Positions 10,052 to 19,246 of a DNA stretch of 38,048 bases are shown piece by piece; the stretch's first letter is position 1; every line of letters begins with the position of its first letter. Source of the stretch: Acetobacter papayae JCM 25143. GTDB lineage: Bacteria > Pseudomonadota > Alphaproteobacteria > Acetobacterales > Acetobacteraceae. The position numbers were made by a program, and so were the translations under genes. The stretch covers positions 1 through 38,048 of the forward strand of contig NZ_BAIN01000023.1 in the NCBI RefSeq assembly GCF_000613285.1. Reading direction: 5' to 3'. The notes beneath the pieces were generated by a model that worked only from the letters and a program-made list of their open reading frames with translations, had not been told where the DNA came from and ran no database searches.

Positions 10052-11061
10052 CGCTGGATAGGTGGAGGAGAGGGGGAGAGATATAGCCCCTTTTCGCTAA
10101 TTCTTACTTTGGCTGCTCGATATGCAGCCAAAGCTAATGCCAGAGGCTCTTGGAATTCAGCTTTAAAAGATCGCAGCGTCTTAAATTCTCTGCCGAATTG
10201 GCGCCATAAAGCGGCCCATGAAACCAAGGCATCCGATTGCAGCGCATGGAGCCTAAATGCAAGCCACAAATAAGCGTCAATCGCTCGTGGGGATGTTTGT
10301 ATGTCGCGGATCGCCGCTCGATCAACAAGTATTGGGTGCCGTTTAAGTTCATTGTAGAACGCCTCGGACAACACTATTTTTTCGATCATTCGTGTTGTAC
10401 GCTTGGTTCTTGGGTCTACTTCGCCAACATATTTAAATGCTTCGACCAACCGTTCGTTTACCACTACGGCTTCTCGGTCGGTTCCAAATCGAAAATCTAC
10501 GGTACATGTAGCTAGGCGCTCAATTTGTTCGACTAATTTCTTGGTTACAGGTCCGCCGCGACTTAATCCCAACCTATTAAGAAGTGCTGCCGGGCTTCTG
10601 CCGAGATTAATTTCTCTAGAGTTGTGTTCAAAGGCTTCAGACTGCCAGTCGATAAGCAGCAGCCGCGCAATCGAGCCTGATGGTACGGACAAATCCTCTC
10701 TGCTGTCGTCGTCACGCAGACGGACACCTGGCCTAACAAGAAGCTGTGCATAGTCGGTTTTGATCAACCAATCTTCACCTGGCTTACGTTCACGATGGGG
10801 TAAGCCAGCTAGACACCAAGCACTATAGCTATACCCGATCTCTGAAACGCCCTCGGCTTCTCGAACAAGGGAAGATGAAACAGCGTCAACAATTTTCCGG
10901 CCAGCCCTTCCGGCCAAAGCGTCGTACACGCTAGGTGGAGATGCGACGTCTCTGCCCGCTGAAAAATGGTCGACTATCTCAAGCGCTTTTTGAGTTCCGT
11001 GTTCTTCTACCAGCTTGTGTATGGATACAAACAAATCTGGATGCGGCGGGCATTGATCCAT
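10048..11061 (-). CDS. Plasmid replication initiator (RepA-like)
   Basis: A protein of about 337 residues resembling the plasmid RepA replication proteins (RepA_C-type) common on Acetobacteraceae plasmids. It contains PHPDLF near the N-terminus, EIGYSYSAWCLAGLPHR, LLLIDWQSEA, and winged-helix-like segments around AALLNRLGLSRGG and SPRAIDAYLWLAFRLHAL. It is not a RepC. The preferred start is ATG 11061, which has GAGAAA upstream; 11082 and 11073 are in-frame alternatives. The upstream 0.4 kb holds the iterons, so this is the iteron-binding initiator of the window. It is convergent with parAB. Confidence 0.8.
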   Translation of the reverse strand: MDQCPPHPDLFVSIHKLVEEHGTQKALEIVDHFSAGRDVASPPSVYDALAGRAGRKIVDAVSSSLVREAEGVSEIGYSYSAWCLAGLPHRERKPGEDWLIKTDYAQLLVRPGVRLRDDDSREDLSVPSGSIARLLLIDWQSEAFEHNSREINLGRSPAALLNRLGLSRGGPVTKKLVEQIERLATCTVDFRFGTDREAVVVNERLVEAFKYVGEVDPRTKRTTRMIEKIVLSEAFYNELKRHPILVDRAAIRDIQTSPRAIDAYLWLAFRLHALQSDALVSWAALWRQFGREFKTLRSFKAEFQEPLALALAAYRAAKVRISEKGLYLSPSPPPIQR

Positions 11062-11126
11062 GTTGTTTCTCATTATGCACAATCTGACTGTTGCATAGCA
11101 TGTGACTTAGTTAACGCAGATGTCGA

Positions 11127-11510
11127 TGTGTTCATTGCTTACAGGCGAATGACTTGTGTTTTTTGCTTACGGTCTTCACTGTTGGTGTGTTCATTGCAGA
11201 CGAAACAACCTTTTATTGTTCTATATTATTTATTGTTTCGTAGGCAAAAAACACGTGGAAAACATTACAACCTGCTGTTTTTAAAGCATTTCTAAAAATA
11301 TCAGAATTAGTGCTGTCGGCAAAAAACACATGAGATCAGACGTGGGGTCACTACGAAACTATGTATCGTAGACAATTAACACATGGAACGTGGGGAAAAA
11401 AACTGTCGGCAAAAAACACTAACCATCATGGGATGAGTGCAGGCATTAAACACATAGGCGACGAATCGACTATGCAGATGATGGACAATCTATTGTCGGC
11501 AATAAACACA
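11127..11510. repeat. Iteron array / replication origin candidate
   Basis: About nine 16-bp iterons with consensus GTCGGCAAAAAACACA upstream of the Rep gene. Three lie on the minus strand at 11127-11142, 11155-11170 and 11186-11201. Five clear copies lie on the plus strand at 11240-11255, 11315-11330, 11405-11420, 11439-11454 and 11495-11510. A weaker plus copy lies at 11368-11383 (12 of 16 bases). An AT-rich stretch (about 11205-11240) separates the two orientations and is a reasonable place for strand opening. No clear DnaA box was found by eye. Confidence 0.8.
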
Positions 11511-11533
11511 ACTGACGTCGCTTTGCGGTTGCG

Positions 11534-12967
11534 CTACTCAACCAACGCATGCCCATCAAACGGATCTCCCAGTTCGAGGTAGTCTCCCAGAGCAGCGTAT
11601 GTTGCGTGTCGCGCTAGGCGCTTGAGTTTAACAGGATGCGCACCAGCATCCATTCCGGTCGTCAGCGCCCCCCGTTTCAGGCTGTGCCCGCCAAAGGTCT
11701 TTCCTTCCAGACCGGCGGCACTGGCCCGAGCCTGGATGATGCGGGCGATCGAGCGATCTGTCAGAGGCTGCGCTCCAACAGCGCGCACGTCGTCTGGAAA
11801 AGCCACGGCTCCTTCTTTGCGGACGCGGCGAAAGACGGGGCCAGCCTGTATGCCTGACACGGCCAACCAGGCTCCGTATGCCTTTACCGGGCAATACTGG
11901 TCCTGAGTGTAGGGGAGGGCGATCTCAACGCCTTTGCCTTGCCTGTCGGCCTTGGACTGGGGAAGGGTGACAAGCAAGCCTTTACTGACCAAGGCTACAT
12001 GGCGGATCTCGATGCTGGCCAGCTCCGAACGCCGGAACGCGCCATAAAACCCCACGAGAAGCAAAGCCCGATCCCGCATCCCAGATAGCTTGCTGAGGTC
12101 TATCGCATTGATGATTGTCGCCAGCACATCCTGCGTCGCCGCGGCCTTGCGGCGCGGCGTAAAGCCATCCCTTGCGGCGGTGCGCCTAATCCCCGTCATG
12201 GTTTCGCCGATAGCGGCGTCAGCGGTGGGAACGGCACAGCCTGCCAGACGGTGAAGATAGGTGATCGCGGCCCGTCGCAACTCCAGTGTTGCCGGAGCAA
12301 GGCCTCGACCTCTTTCGTCTGCCAGAAATGCGGCAATGTCGGCCGACCGTGCAGGGAGGCAGGGAAGGGCATGACGATCCGCCCAGGCACACCATGCCCG
12401 GACACCGGCGCGATAGGCTTTGCGTGTGTTATCTGCCTTGGCCTGTAAAGCGTAGGCTGAGGCACTATCGCGCGCGGTTTCAAGGGAGCCATCACGTTGA
12501 GGAACGGCTCTGCCCAGAGAGGCATCAAACCATCGTACAATGATGCCGGGCGTCTGGCCTGCTGGGGACGGCAGGGGAGGGGGCGTGTCAGATTGGGCGA
12601 TAGCGTCGCTGTGTGCTTGTTTGTAACGTGCCAGAAAATACGGAGCTGAACTGAGATGCAGGGTAAGAAACAGTGAGGGGTCATCTGGTGCCACACCGAT
12701 CCGCTCTGCGGCTAGTGCGCGGGCACGGGCCGCGAACGGCACATCATGAGCAATCGCTAGATCGTCTGTGTTGCTCCCGGCAAGTCTGATACCGGACAGG
12801 CGTAATTCCAGTCCTGGGGAGAAACGGGCTGTAGCAAGAATGTCCGGCAGCGTGTCGGCTACTGAACCTACCTCAGTCAGACGGTGTCGGGTAATCCGGT
12901 CACACCGGTCGAACAGGGTAGCGAACGCCCGATCTTTTCGACCGTGGACAATAACGTCATCCAGCAT
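11534..12967 (-). CDS. Tyrosine recombinase / site-specific integrase
   Basis: A 477-residue tyrosine recombinase that probably resolves plasmid multimers or moves a local element. An unusual N-terminal extension (1-165) precedes a SAM-like core-binding domain (about 170-265) and the catalytic domain (about 275-470). Catalytic residues visible are R312 (GAFRRSEL), K339, H428 (GGHSLKRG), H454 (LARHATY) and Y463 (GDYLELG). The position usually filled by the second catalytic Arg (H+3) is K431, followed by R432. The gene abuts the iterons downstream and a strong inverted repeat upstream. It is probably a resident plasmid recombinase and not a phage integrase, but this is inference. Confidence 0.88.
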   Translation of the reverse strand: MLDDVIVHGRKDRAFATLFDRCDRITRHRLTEVGSVADTLPDILATARFSPGLELRLSGIRLAGSNTDDLAIAHDVPFAARARALAAERIGVAPDDPSLFLTLHLSSAPYFLARYKQAHSDAIAQSDTPPPLPSPAGQTPGIIVRWFDASLGRAVPQRDGSLETARDSASAYALQAKADNTRKAYRAGVRAWCAWADRHALPCLPARSADIAAFLADERGRGLAPATLELRRAAITYLHRLAGCAVPTADAAIGETMTGIRRTAARDGFTPRRKAAATQDVLATIINAIDLSKLSGMRDRALLLVGFYGAFRRSELASIEIRHVALVSKGLLVTLPQSKADRQGKGVEIALPYTQDQYCPVKAYGAWLAVSGIQAGPVFRRVRKEGAVAFPDDVRAVGAQPLTDRSIARIIQARASAAGLEGKTFGGHSLKRGALTTGMDAGAHPVKLKRLARHATYAALGDYLELGDPFDGHALVE

Positions 12968-12985
12968 AAACGGAGCCTCGTGCTT

Positions 12986-13022
12986 GCTACTACCCTGTGT
13001 GTCTCACACTCAGTGTAGTAGC
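12986..13022. repeat. Nested inverted repeat upstream of recombinase
   Basis: Outer arms GCTACTAC (12986-12993) and GTAGTAGC (13015-13022) enclose inner arms GTGTG and CACAC (12997-13009). It lies 18 bp upstream of the recombinase start. Candidate recombination core site or autoregulatory operator. Confidence 0.5.
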
Positions 13023-13368
13023 TCACGACGCTAAGCGGTTACCGTATTTTTCACAGCATGCCGTCTTTCTTGCAGACCGGCATGGGGAGAACGTAGAAGG
13101 TCAGCTTTCCAGAAAAAACTCGAATAGCTATCGCGACGACTCACTGCTGGAAGCTATGCATATGAAAGGAGGGACAAAACACCTAGGTAGATTGGTAACT
13201 CTGAACTGATCGGTACGCGTACCATAGACAATATTTAGCGCAAATCGCAAAAGTCTTTAAGCAGAATGAAGTGGTCCCATTCCTCAGGTCAGGCTGAGCT
13301 TATCACCCTGTCCAGAAAAAACGGCACAACTTTACCCTCCAGCTGGGTTGCAACCTCGATGAAGACGC
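13023..13368. other. Intergenic region, no gene seen
   Basis: About 350 bp between the recombinase leader and the end of the metallopeptidase-like gene. A 70-codon plus-strand frame (12997-13209) is open but has no family signal or convincing ribosome binding site. I see nothing else. Confidence 0.5.
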
Positions 13369-14487
13369 TCAAATATCCTTGGCAAAATCCTCGTAGGCTG
13401 GAGGAAAATCGCCGATCCAGTCAGTGATGGACTTTGAGATAATAAGGTCGCGCCATTTCTTATACAGTTTTTCGAAAAGAACATTAGCTTCATCAGAATT
13501 CGCGTTTCCAAGAGCATTAAGTAATGGCGGACCGCTATTTTGGTTATAGAGAAATTCCAACAACGGCCAAACTACAGGTAAAATCGTTTTTAGGACATCT
13601 AATTCTGAATTGGATTTATTTGCTTCGAGGTGGTCAAATAAAACTGCAATTATGATTTTGAATCGGAATGATGTCGGAGGATGAGTGGAATTAAAACTAA
13701 AACTTGTCGTCTCCCAGTCAGCCTGACCTAACCCGCGAAAGCCGCAAAATAGGGCGTACAAGAAAAATACATAAGTAATTTGTCTATCCTGTTCACTTAG
13801 TATAGTAATCGCCTCTTTGGTTTCGTTGTCACTCAGGGTTTTATCCGTTCCGATAAGCATGTGGACCCACCGGTTGCTTGCGAATGTATCCGAATCAAGT
13901 TCGAGCGCTTGCATCGTTAGACGGTCTGGAGTTTCCGTGGAACTGCTTAGGAATTCATGGTGAGCGGCAAGGTGGCGGTACTCATGGTCGATAACAAATA
14001 AAAAGCTTACGGTAATCAAGGCTTGAACCAAGCTATTTCTCCGCTCGTTTTCGACCTGATAACTCGCAAAATCGTTGAGAAAGTTTTCTGGAGAAATGGA
14101 TTTTAAATCAATTTTAGATGAGTAATTAGTTTCTTGGCTATTCACTTCGTCATTGAACCCCGAGAAAAATTCTGAGTTATGTCCAACTCTGTATGCATCC
14201 CATACCAGTTGTGCAATTAGACCGTCGTTTATTATAATATGGTTCCAGTTTGGCATGCTCGTTGACTTTGCTCCCAACGCACGATCCATAGAGATGTGTA
14301 CATGCGTATTCTGCCAAATTTCGGGCCGCGTAAAATTTGAATTCACATAAATCCGTCGGTAGGCTATTGCAAGAAGACGGATGTATAGTGCCTTGAGAGG
14401 GCCGTCAGGCAATAAGTTGACATCAACAACCGCACCGATATCTTTGCGTTGTTTAAGTTCTTCTACAGGACTTAGTTTTTCGCTCAT
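13369..14487 (-). CDS. HExxH metallopeptidase-like protein
   Basis: A 372-residue protein with no close family recognised. It carries HEYRH at 168-172, inside a hydrophobic helix (SFLFVIDHEYRHLAAHHEF), a proper HExxH zinc-peptidase motif. About 25 residues later comes E196-L-D-S-D200, which can supply the third, acidic ligand (ExxxD, gluzincin style as in M48). The rest is helical and soluble, with one moderately hydrophobic stretch (ITYVFFLYALFCGF, about 236-249). It has no signal peptide, so it should act in the cytoplasm. It is AT-richer than the plasmid backbone and sits beside an AIPR gene, so a phage-defence role is possible; the Lit-type EF-Tu peptidase (U49) is a functional precedent for an HExxH abortive-infection protease, but homology to Lit is not established here. 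Confidence 0.6.
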   Translation of the reverse strand: MSEKLSPVEELKQRKDIGAVVDVNLLPDGPLKALYIRLLAIAYRRIYVNSNFTRPEIWQNTHVHISMDRALGAKSTSMPNWNHIIINDGLIAQLVWDAYRVGHNSEFFSGFNDEVNSQETNYSSKIDLKSISPENFLNDFASYQVENERRNSLVQALITVSFLFVIDHEYRHLAAHHEFLSSSTETPDRLTMQALELDSDTFASNRWVHMLIGTDKTLSDNETKEAITILSEQDRQITYVFFLYALFCGFRGLGQADWETTSFSFNSTHPPTSFRFKIIIAVLFDHLEANKSNSELDVLKTILPVVWPLLEFLYNQNSGPPLLNALGNANSDEANVLFEKLYKKWRDLIISKSITDWIGDFPPAYEDFAKDI

Positions 14488-14617
14488 AGCGCTACATTAC
14501 TCCCAATTATCCCAGTTGACTCTGGTCAAGTCAAAGCCACGGTTAGGCAGATGTTCTGTGTTAAGTGAAGTGACCGAACTAGCATTAATAAAGGCTCGGG
14601 CAGGAATAAGCCGCCAG

Positions 14618-14756
14618 AATCAGTTGGAGCGACCACGTTTGGCGTGACCCCCTTTTTGTATTCACTCAAAAGCAGAGTTCCCGTTTTTTATGACTTGGGG
14701 TTGATGGTATGACAAGTGTCTCGGGGGCATGCCCCGAGACACTTGTCTGGCGACCT
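14618..14756 (+). repeat. Dispersed ~140-bp repeat with hairpin, copy A
   Basis: This segment recurs in inverted orientation at 35270-35409, with strong identity over the last ~115 bp. It contains a near-perfect hairpin at 14711-14747 with arms of about 17-18 bp (GACAAGTGTCTCGGGG and its complement) around a GCATGC centre. The first ~30 bp are more diverged and, in copy B, belong to a short open frame. It is probably the remnant of a mobile element. Confidence 0.75.
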
Positions 14757-15205
14757 GATCCGGTGTCGAAAACCAGAAGATAATGATAATTAGAACGCTG
14801 GTTTATCAGTGCATTATGAATCCATTTAATATGGATAATCTTCTATTCAGACCAGAAAAATTCACTAGTTAATGATAAAAAATGGCAAGTGAGTTTTGGG
14901 TGGATGTTAAGAGCTGATTTCTGCTGCGCTTATGTCGGCAGTAGGGGAGGGGGATCAGTTTGTCCGATTTGGTGCGCCAAGACATGTTTTCTGCCATTCG
15001 TTTCACTATGTCCTTCGATCGGCACCAGCGCGAGAGCTGAAGTATTTGCGATGGTTAGACAACACAGGTGGAGACCGTCCGAACTGACGGCTAAATTAGC
15101 CGCCAGTTTCCGTCGCACATACAAACAGAATTAGACTGCAATTATAAATTTTCGAAGGGATTTAAACATCTGCGTTGTAAAACCACCGAAATATATAAGA
15201 AATAT
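14757..15205. other. Intergenic region, probable remnants
   Basis: About 450 bp with no supported gene. Short frames overlap on both strands at 14889-15134 but show no recognisable motif. I read this as degraded sequence next to the dispersed repeat. Confidence 0.4.
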
Positions 15206-16901
15206 TTAAAGGGCGTTAAGCATATCTGTTAGCACAGCTTGTCGTTTCAATCGGTCATTTGTTACCTCGCCTAGACCATTACAAATATCAGCGGCCTTTT
15301 GAAAGGTTGTTGTCGCTTCCTGACCATGTGAGCCCATTATCTCAATTATTTGATTGGACTGTTTGACGGCTTCCTTCGAGCTAAGCTTGCAGCTATCGCG
15401 CCCGCAAACTATCGCACGTACTATAGCAAGAATGTGCCATTTGAACCGTTTCATATTTTGCGGGATCGTTCCATTTGAAACAAGAAGATTAAACCTGTGC
15501 ATCGTTAAGGAAGCAGCATAATACACCTGTTCTTTAACATCGTTCGCGAACATTGTATCACCCAGATCTGAGTACATTTGCTTGGGATACCTGAATGCTA
15601 GCTCGGGCCTCATGCAAAACATTGCGGCTACGCATTTTACAGCATTATGGAGGGAGTAAATTCTAAGTGCCGGAATATCCTGACCTACATATTGCCTGTC
15701 GCGCCGCTCGAGGTAGAGCTTTTTTTCGATATCACTGGTATCGATGGACTCGAAATATTGCTCAACTTCGTACAACGGGTTTGAGAGAAAGGAATTGTGC
15801 ATCGTCTACTTTAGACTGACTGTTCGTCGCACGCACCAACTCAGCGAAAACGTCCTCATCTTGAGTCTCTACAATTTTAACATTTACCATTAAATCGCCA
15901 AGAGCAGCCCGGTTCTCAAACAGGACATTCGAAGTTTGACATCCATTGACGATTTGGAAATTCCGTAGATGGAAGACGTTTCCCTGAAGCTGAACATCGG
16001 GACTGACAATGGTCACACCATTGTTCAACACGGGGAAACGTGAGGCAGAAAGGGAGTGAATTGTTTCAGATATCGACCTATTGACGGGATTCTCGTCACC
16101 CAAATAGGCGCGAACGTTTTCTTCAAAAACCTGACCACGCAAATTTCCGTCCTCAGTAATCAGAAGTTTGTCAACCAAATCGACGCCTTTTACAACTGCA
16201 AGGTATGCCTCATCGATTCCTGAGATTGGAGGGAGAGCAGCATTGCTAAAGGCACTTAGACTGGCTTGTGTTCCTGAATAAGTCCCCACCCAAAGCTTCG
16301 TAAGTTCGTCTCTCCCAAGAATGCTCACTGCAACAACGTGGAAGTACCCTGACTGAGTAAGTTGACGCTCAAATTCCAGTCTGGCCTGCTCAATCTCTTG
16401 GGGGGCTTGATAGAGCCCGGTAGTGACATAGTAAGCGTATATTGACGGCTTGCCATTTCTAACCTTTGGTACATTTTGGATGACCTCATCGAAAGTTCCC
16501 TTTGCCTCAACAAGTATCGAATCCGAAACGTGGTAATCTTCACCAGAGACAAAGCGCAGTACACCTTCCTTAAACTTCAAGAAGTCACCTAGATCAAAAC
16601 GTTCACTGCTTTTCGCTTGGATAAAAACAGTGTCGACATCGCGATTTCGTCTTTGTTCTTCAAAGATTACTTTCGCATCCTCGGAAGAAGGGCAAGGCAT
16701 TTCATCAATAGCGATTGCCACTCCATCGATTCCGTCATCGTCTTCGCCAGTGCAAACGTCGTCCAGTTCAAAGTCAGTTGAGTATCGGGACGAGAGAATG
16801 CTGTAGCTGCAGAATCGTTCGAACTGCATTGAGAGCGACATCGCCCCGCACCCAAAATTTTCACTAAAATTATTCAGATGCGACTGAACGATACGATGCA
16901 T
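15206..16901 (-). pseudogene. AIPR-family abortive phage resistance protein, one frameshift
   Basis: Starts at 16901 and reads 379 codons, then needs a one-base correction near 15779, within the CCC of CTCAAACCCG. Dropping one C gives FLSLKPLYEVEQYF and a continuous protein of about 564 residues ending at 15206. Features of the AIPR family (abortive infection phage resistance) are TVFIQAKSSERFDLGDFLKF, FPVLNNGVTIV, FQIVNGCQTSNVLFEN, and ATNSQSKVDDAQFLSL followed by YLERRDRQY. The N-terminal part has a PD-(D/E)XK-like look (D-x(n)-QAKSS). Expected role: cytosolic phage-defence effector whose mechanism is not well defined. The base composition is AT-rich and its neighbours are defence-like. Whether it is functional depends on the indel being real. 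Confidence 0.75.
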
Positions 16902-17351
16902 AACTGTTAGCTTCCTAATTTAATCTATCTGCCTTCAATACGAACGCGTTTCTTCGGGCATATGAAATTACCCATAAGAATACGAGTCCTACTAAATTCG
17001 AGGGCTTAACCGCAGTAGGCACTGTTGCCTTTTAGCCAAAATATTGCCTCATTGACAAACGGTGGCAACATATTCGACATGATGCACATGCCTCGCAACA
17101 TCGAAGACTGTTTGCCATGAACTGCTTACGGCCAGTTGTAACGTATGACTGCTATGCGGACAGTAATGCAGCATTCTGAGCGTCCGAGATGAGGCAGAAG
17201 CGGCCACCCAGCGGTAAGCTGGGCAGCGTGTGATAATTTAATTGCTCTCTGGTCCGCGAGTGAGCGAGCATTTTACCCTGTGGTTTGCACAGGCGCTCCG
17301 CGCGGCTGGAAAGCCCGATTTAGGCTCATTATCCTCATATTCTGGTTTTTT
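16902..17351. other. Intergenic region between defence blocks
   Basis: About 450 bp with no open frame of note on either strand. It separates the AIPR gene from the left 24-bp inverted repeat. Nothing further seen. Confidence 0.5.
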
Positions 17352-17375
17352 TCGATTGTCGAAATTCCTTAATTA
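17352..17375 (+). repeat. 24-bp inverted repeat, left copy
   Basis: A 24-bp sequence, TCGATTGTCGAAATTCC plus TTAATTA, whose exact reverse complement lies at 24598-24621. Similarity stops abruptly on both sides. It contains the small palindrome TCGA-TTG-TCGA. The pair brackets 7.2 kb containing Gabija, so it may mark the ends of a mobile cargo segment. Confidence 0.7.
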
Positions 17376-17470
17376 CGTTAGTCAATATTCCGATATTCCA
17401 GCACGTTATTGATACCCTTAATTATGCGAATGTCCCTTATTGATGCGAAAAAGGCCCTTAATTAGGTGAC
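17366..17470 (+). repeat. Direct repeats CCCTTAATTATGCGAA
   Basis: Four related 16-bp units at 17366-17381, 17415-17430, 17434-17449 and 17455-17470. The last three are spaced about 20 bp apart, near two helical turns. The first overlaps the left 24-bp inverted repeat. Such arrays are typical of recombinase or transposase binding at element ends, or of a repressor operator. Confidence 0.6.
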
Positions 17471-17813
17471 AAAACGCGACCACGTTTTTATCAACGCACG
17501 GGTCTGCTTCCGTCCTCATATCGGGCATATAGCTACCCAAGCCATTCTCCGGATAGCGGACGTGTCAGTGTCCGCCATTTCACCTTTGGGTTGCTTCTCT
17601 CCTGTAGGTGTCTGCGGTTTCAAGATCAGCGGGTGAAAAATCTCGATTCCGCCCTCATTGAAGCAACTGACTTTTGCAGCGAGCGCTATGCCGCTGTAGA
17701 GCAGGTGTTCCTGTGACGCAGTAACAAGCTTATTTGAGCAACGAAAATGGACTATGGAAAATAGTCCCTCGAATAAGCCAGCTTGAAACACTTCATTATC
17801 AAGGAGATTAACT
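17471..17813. other. Degenerate intergenic segment
   Basis: No supported gene. A 91-codon minus-strand frame (17516-17791) is open but looks non-genic. The stretch around 17521-17575 resembles the tails of the repeats at 19061 and 20291 (shared pattern GCATATAGCT..CCCA and GATAGCGGACGTG against GCAGCAGACATG), so this is probably a third, weaker copy. Confidence 0.4.
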
Positions 17814-17855
17814 CTGAATAACTCTGCAGATGACCCGGCGTTACCCGTCTTCCGA

Positions 17856-18569
17856 GTGTACGAGGCTAGTCAAGATGAAGCAAAAGCGGCTTTAGATCTG
17901 ATTCGTAAATTTCTTAAAACGATAAGCCATCGCACAAATGAGACAGATACTCTTCGTCGTGCAATCGAGCCAATCTTAACAGATGTATTGGGTTTTAGTA
18001 GAGAAGATCTGCACTCTACTATTGATCCCTCTGTTTCGTATAATGGACGTAAATTATACCCTGACCTTATTTATAAGAGCAGAAAAGATACTAATATTTC
18101 TGTCGTAATAGAAGCAAAAAGTGCCAAGGTAAATATTTTTGGTTCCAAGCATGGAGGAAATGGCGGCTTTAAAAATGCGATTGACCAGACTCTAACTTAT
18201 CTCGATGCTTTCGGTAGCGCTGCTGCAATCGTGTCTAATGGTTGGGACTGGTGGCTGTTCCAGGTTGAAAACACCACGCATAGTAACACCGACCGTTCAT
18301 GCTACACTGGATTGCATGTTCGTCTAGACAGGCCGAACCCTCAAAAAGAAGTTGAGATTGTTCGCACATTCATTTCTATTTTTCACCAAAGAAGTGTAAT
18401 CGGCATAGGAGATGATGAGCTCTCACTTCCTTCACCAATGCCTCTTGAGTGGGAACGCGCTTTTTCCATTCCGAAATCCATAATTCGGTTCTATCACTTT
18501 GTTGACCTTCCGTTGAAAGGTCGCGGGTCGGGGTTCTCGTTAGAGAGTTTGGATCTAGATTTCATGTGA
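17856..18569 (+). CDS. HsdR-N-like PD-(D/E)XK nuclease domain protein
   Basis: At least 237 residues from GTG 17856. The reading frame stays open upstream to about 17787, and a good AAGGAG (17801-17806) stands 7 bp before an in-frame CTG at 17814, so the true start may be there or an ATG may have been lost. The core resembles the N-terminal nuclease domain of type I restriction subunits: LYPDLIYKSRKDTNISVVIEAKS (PD...ExK) followed by the QxxxY-like helix QTLTYLDAF and IVSNGWDWWLFQ. It stands alone without helicase, methylase or specificity subunits. Probably a small DNA-cleaving defence or selfish-element protein. It lies inside the 24-bp inverted repeats. Confidence 0.65.
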   Translation: MYEASQDEAKAALDLIRKFLKTISHRTNETDTLRRAIEPILTDVLGFSREDLHSTIDPSVSYNGRKLYPDLIYKSRKDTNISVVIEAKSAKVNIFGSKHGGNGGFKNAIDQTLTYLDAFGSAAAIVSNGWDWWLFQVENTTHSNTDRSCYTGLHVRLDRPNPQKEVEIVRTFISIFHQRSVIGIGDDELSLPSPMPLEWERAFSIPKSIIRFYHFVDLPLKGRGSGFSLESLDLDFM

Positions 18570-18689
18570 GAACACTGTGATATCGATATTTATTGATGGT
18601 CGAACTCTCGACCTCCTATGTTCTCTGATGAGGAACCGACACCGCGTTAGGCCCTGTTAGGGCTTGAAGATATTATGGGTCTACATGGC

Positions 18690-18960
18690 TCTTCATGATG
18701 AGCGTGATGCAGTCTGCGATGTCTGATGATGCGTGGCGGACTGGGAGCTTCTGATCGAGGCGGTGCGGTCTAAGGGCAAAGCTCCGCCACGCAACCTGCG
18801 TTAGACGGTGTCGGTTATCTTCTGGCGTCATTAGAATGGCGCGAAATGGCGATCTCTACCCTCGGAATTCGGCCCTTAGTGGACCGCGGCCCAGCTTTTC
18901 ATTACCTAACAACCCCTGGCATAGATGGTCTTAGGAAAGCTCTATTTCATGTCGCTGGGT
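18690..18960 (+). pseudogene. IS5-family transposase remnant
   Basis: In one frame from about 18739 the translation reads DWELLIEAVRSKGKAPPRNLR, stop, TVSVIFWRH, stop, NGAKWRSLPSEFGP, stop. This is the N-terminal region of IS5-family (IS1031-like) transposases. Each stop is explained by a single CAG-to-TAG or TGG-to-TAG change. No catalytic region or terminal repeats remain recognisable. It is a dead fragment between the nuclease gene and the next gene. Confidence 0.75.
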
Positions 18961-19060
18961 TTGATGAAGGAATCGGCTTTTTCAGTCTTTTATGGAACGC
19001 CTAACAAACTTTAGTCCGTACGAATGTCCGGTATTGTAAATTACGCGCCAGAACTGGACA

Positions 19061-19180
19061 TTCCGCCCCCCCCTGATCCGCCTGTCTGCTCAGTGATACA
19101 GGAGCAGACAGGCGGCATTCGCCTTCCTTGTGGACATAAACCACCTGAAGCACTATTCCGCATAGCGGACATTCAAGGCG
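19061..19180. repeat. Diverged ~110-bp hairpin repeat, copy 1
   Basis: Aligns at roughly three quarters identity with 20291-20400. It contains a perfect 13-bp stem hairpin at 19079-19114 (CGCCTGTCTGCTC and its complement around a 10-nt loop). The second copy keeps an imperfect version of the stem. No coding sense; likely a small palindromic element. Confidence 0.6.
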
Positions 19181-19246
19181 GATACCCAATGCAACTTGAA
19201 CCCGATAGAGCTATCAGAGTGCCCGGTTTGTTACGAAGGAGCGCTA

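Noticed and set aside
11127-11510. A CRISPR array reading of the regularly recurring 16-mers.
   Set aside because: Units are short, degenerate, in both orientations and irregularly spaced next to a Rep gene, which fits iterons and not CRISPR; no cas genes are present.
14930-15124. A 64-codon minus-strand frame between the dispersed repeat and the AIPR gene.
   Set aside because: Low-complexity end, no homologous motif recognised, and it faces an open plus-strand frame of similar length; not supportable as a gene.
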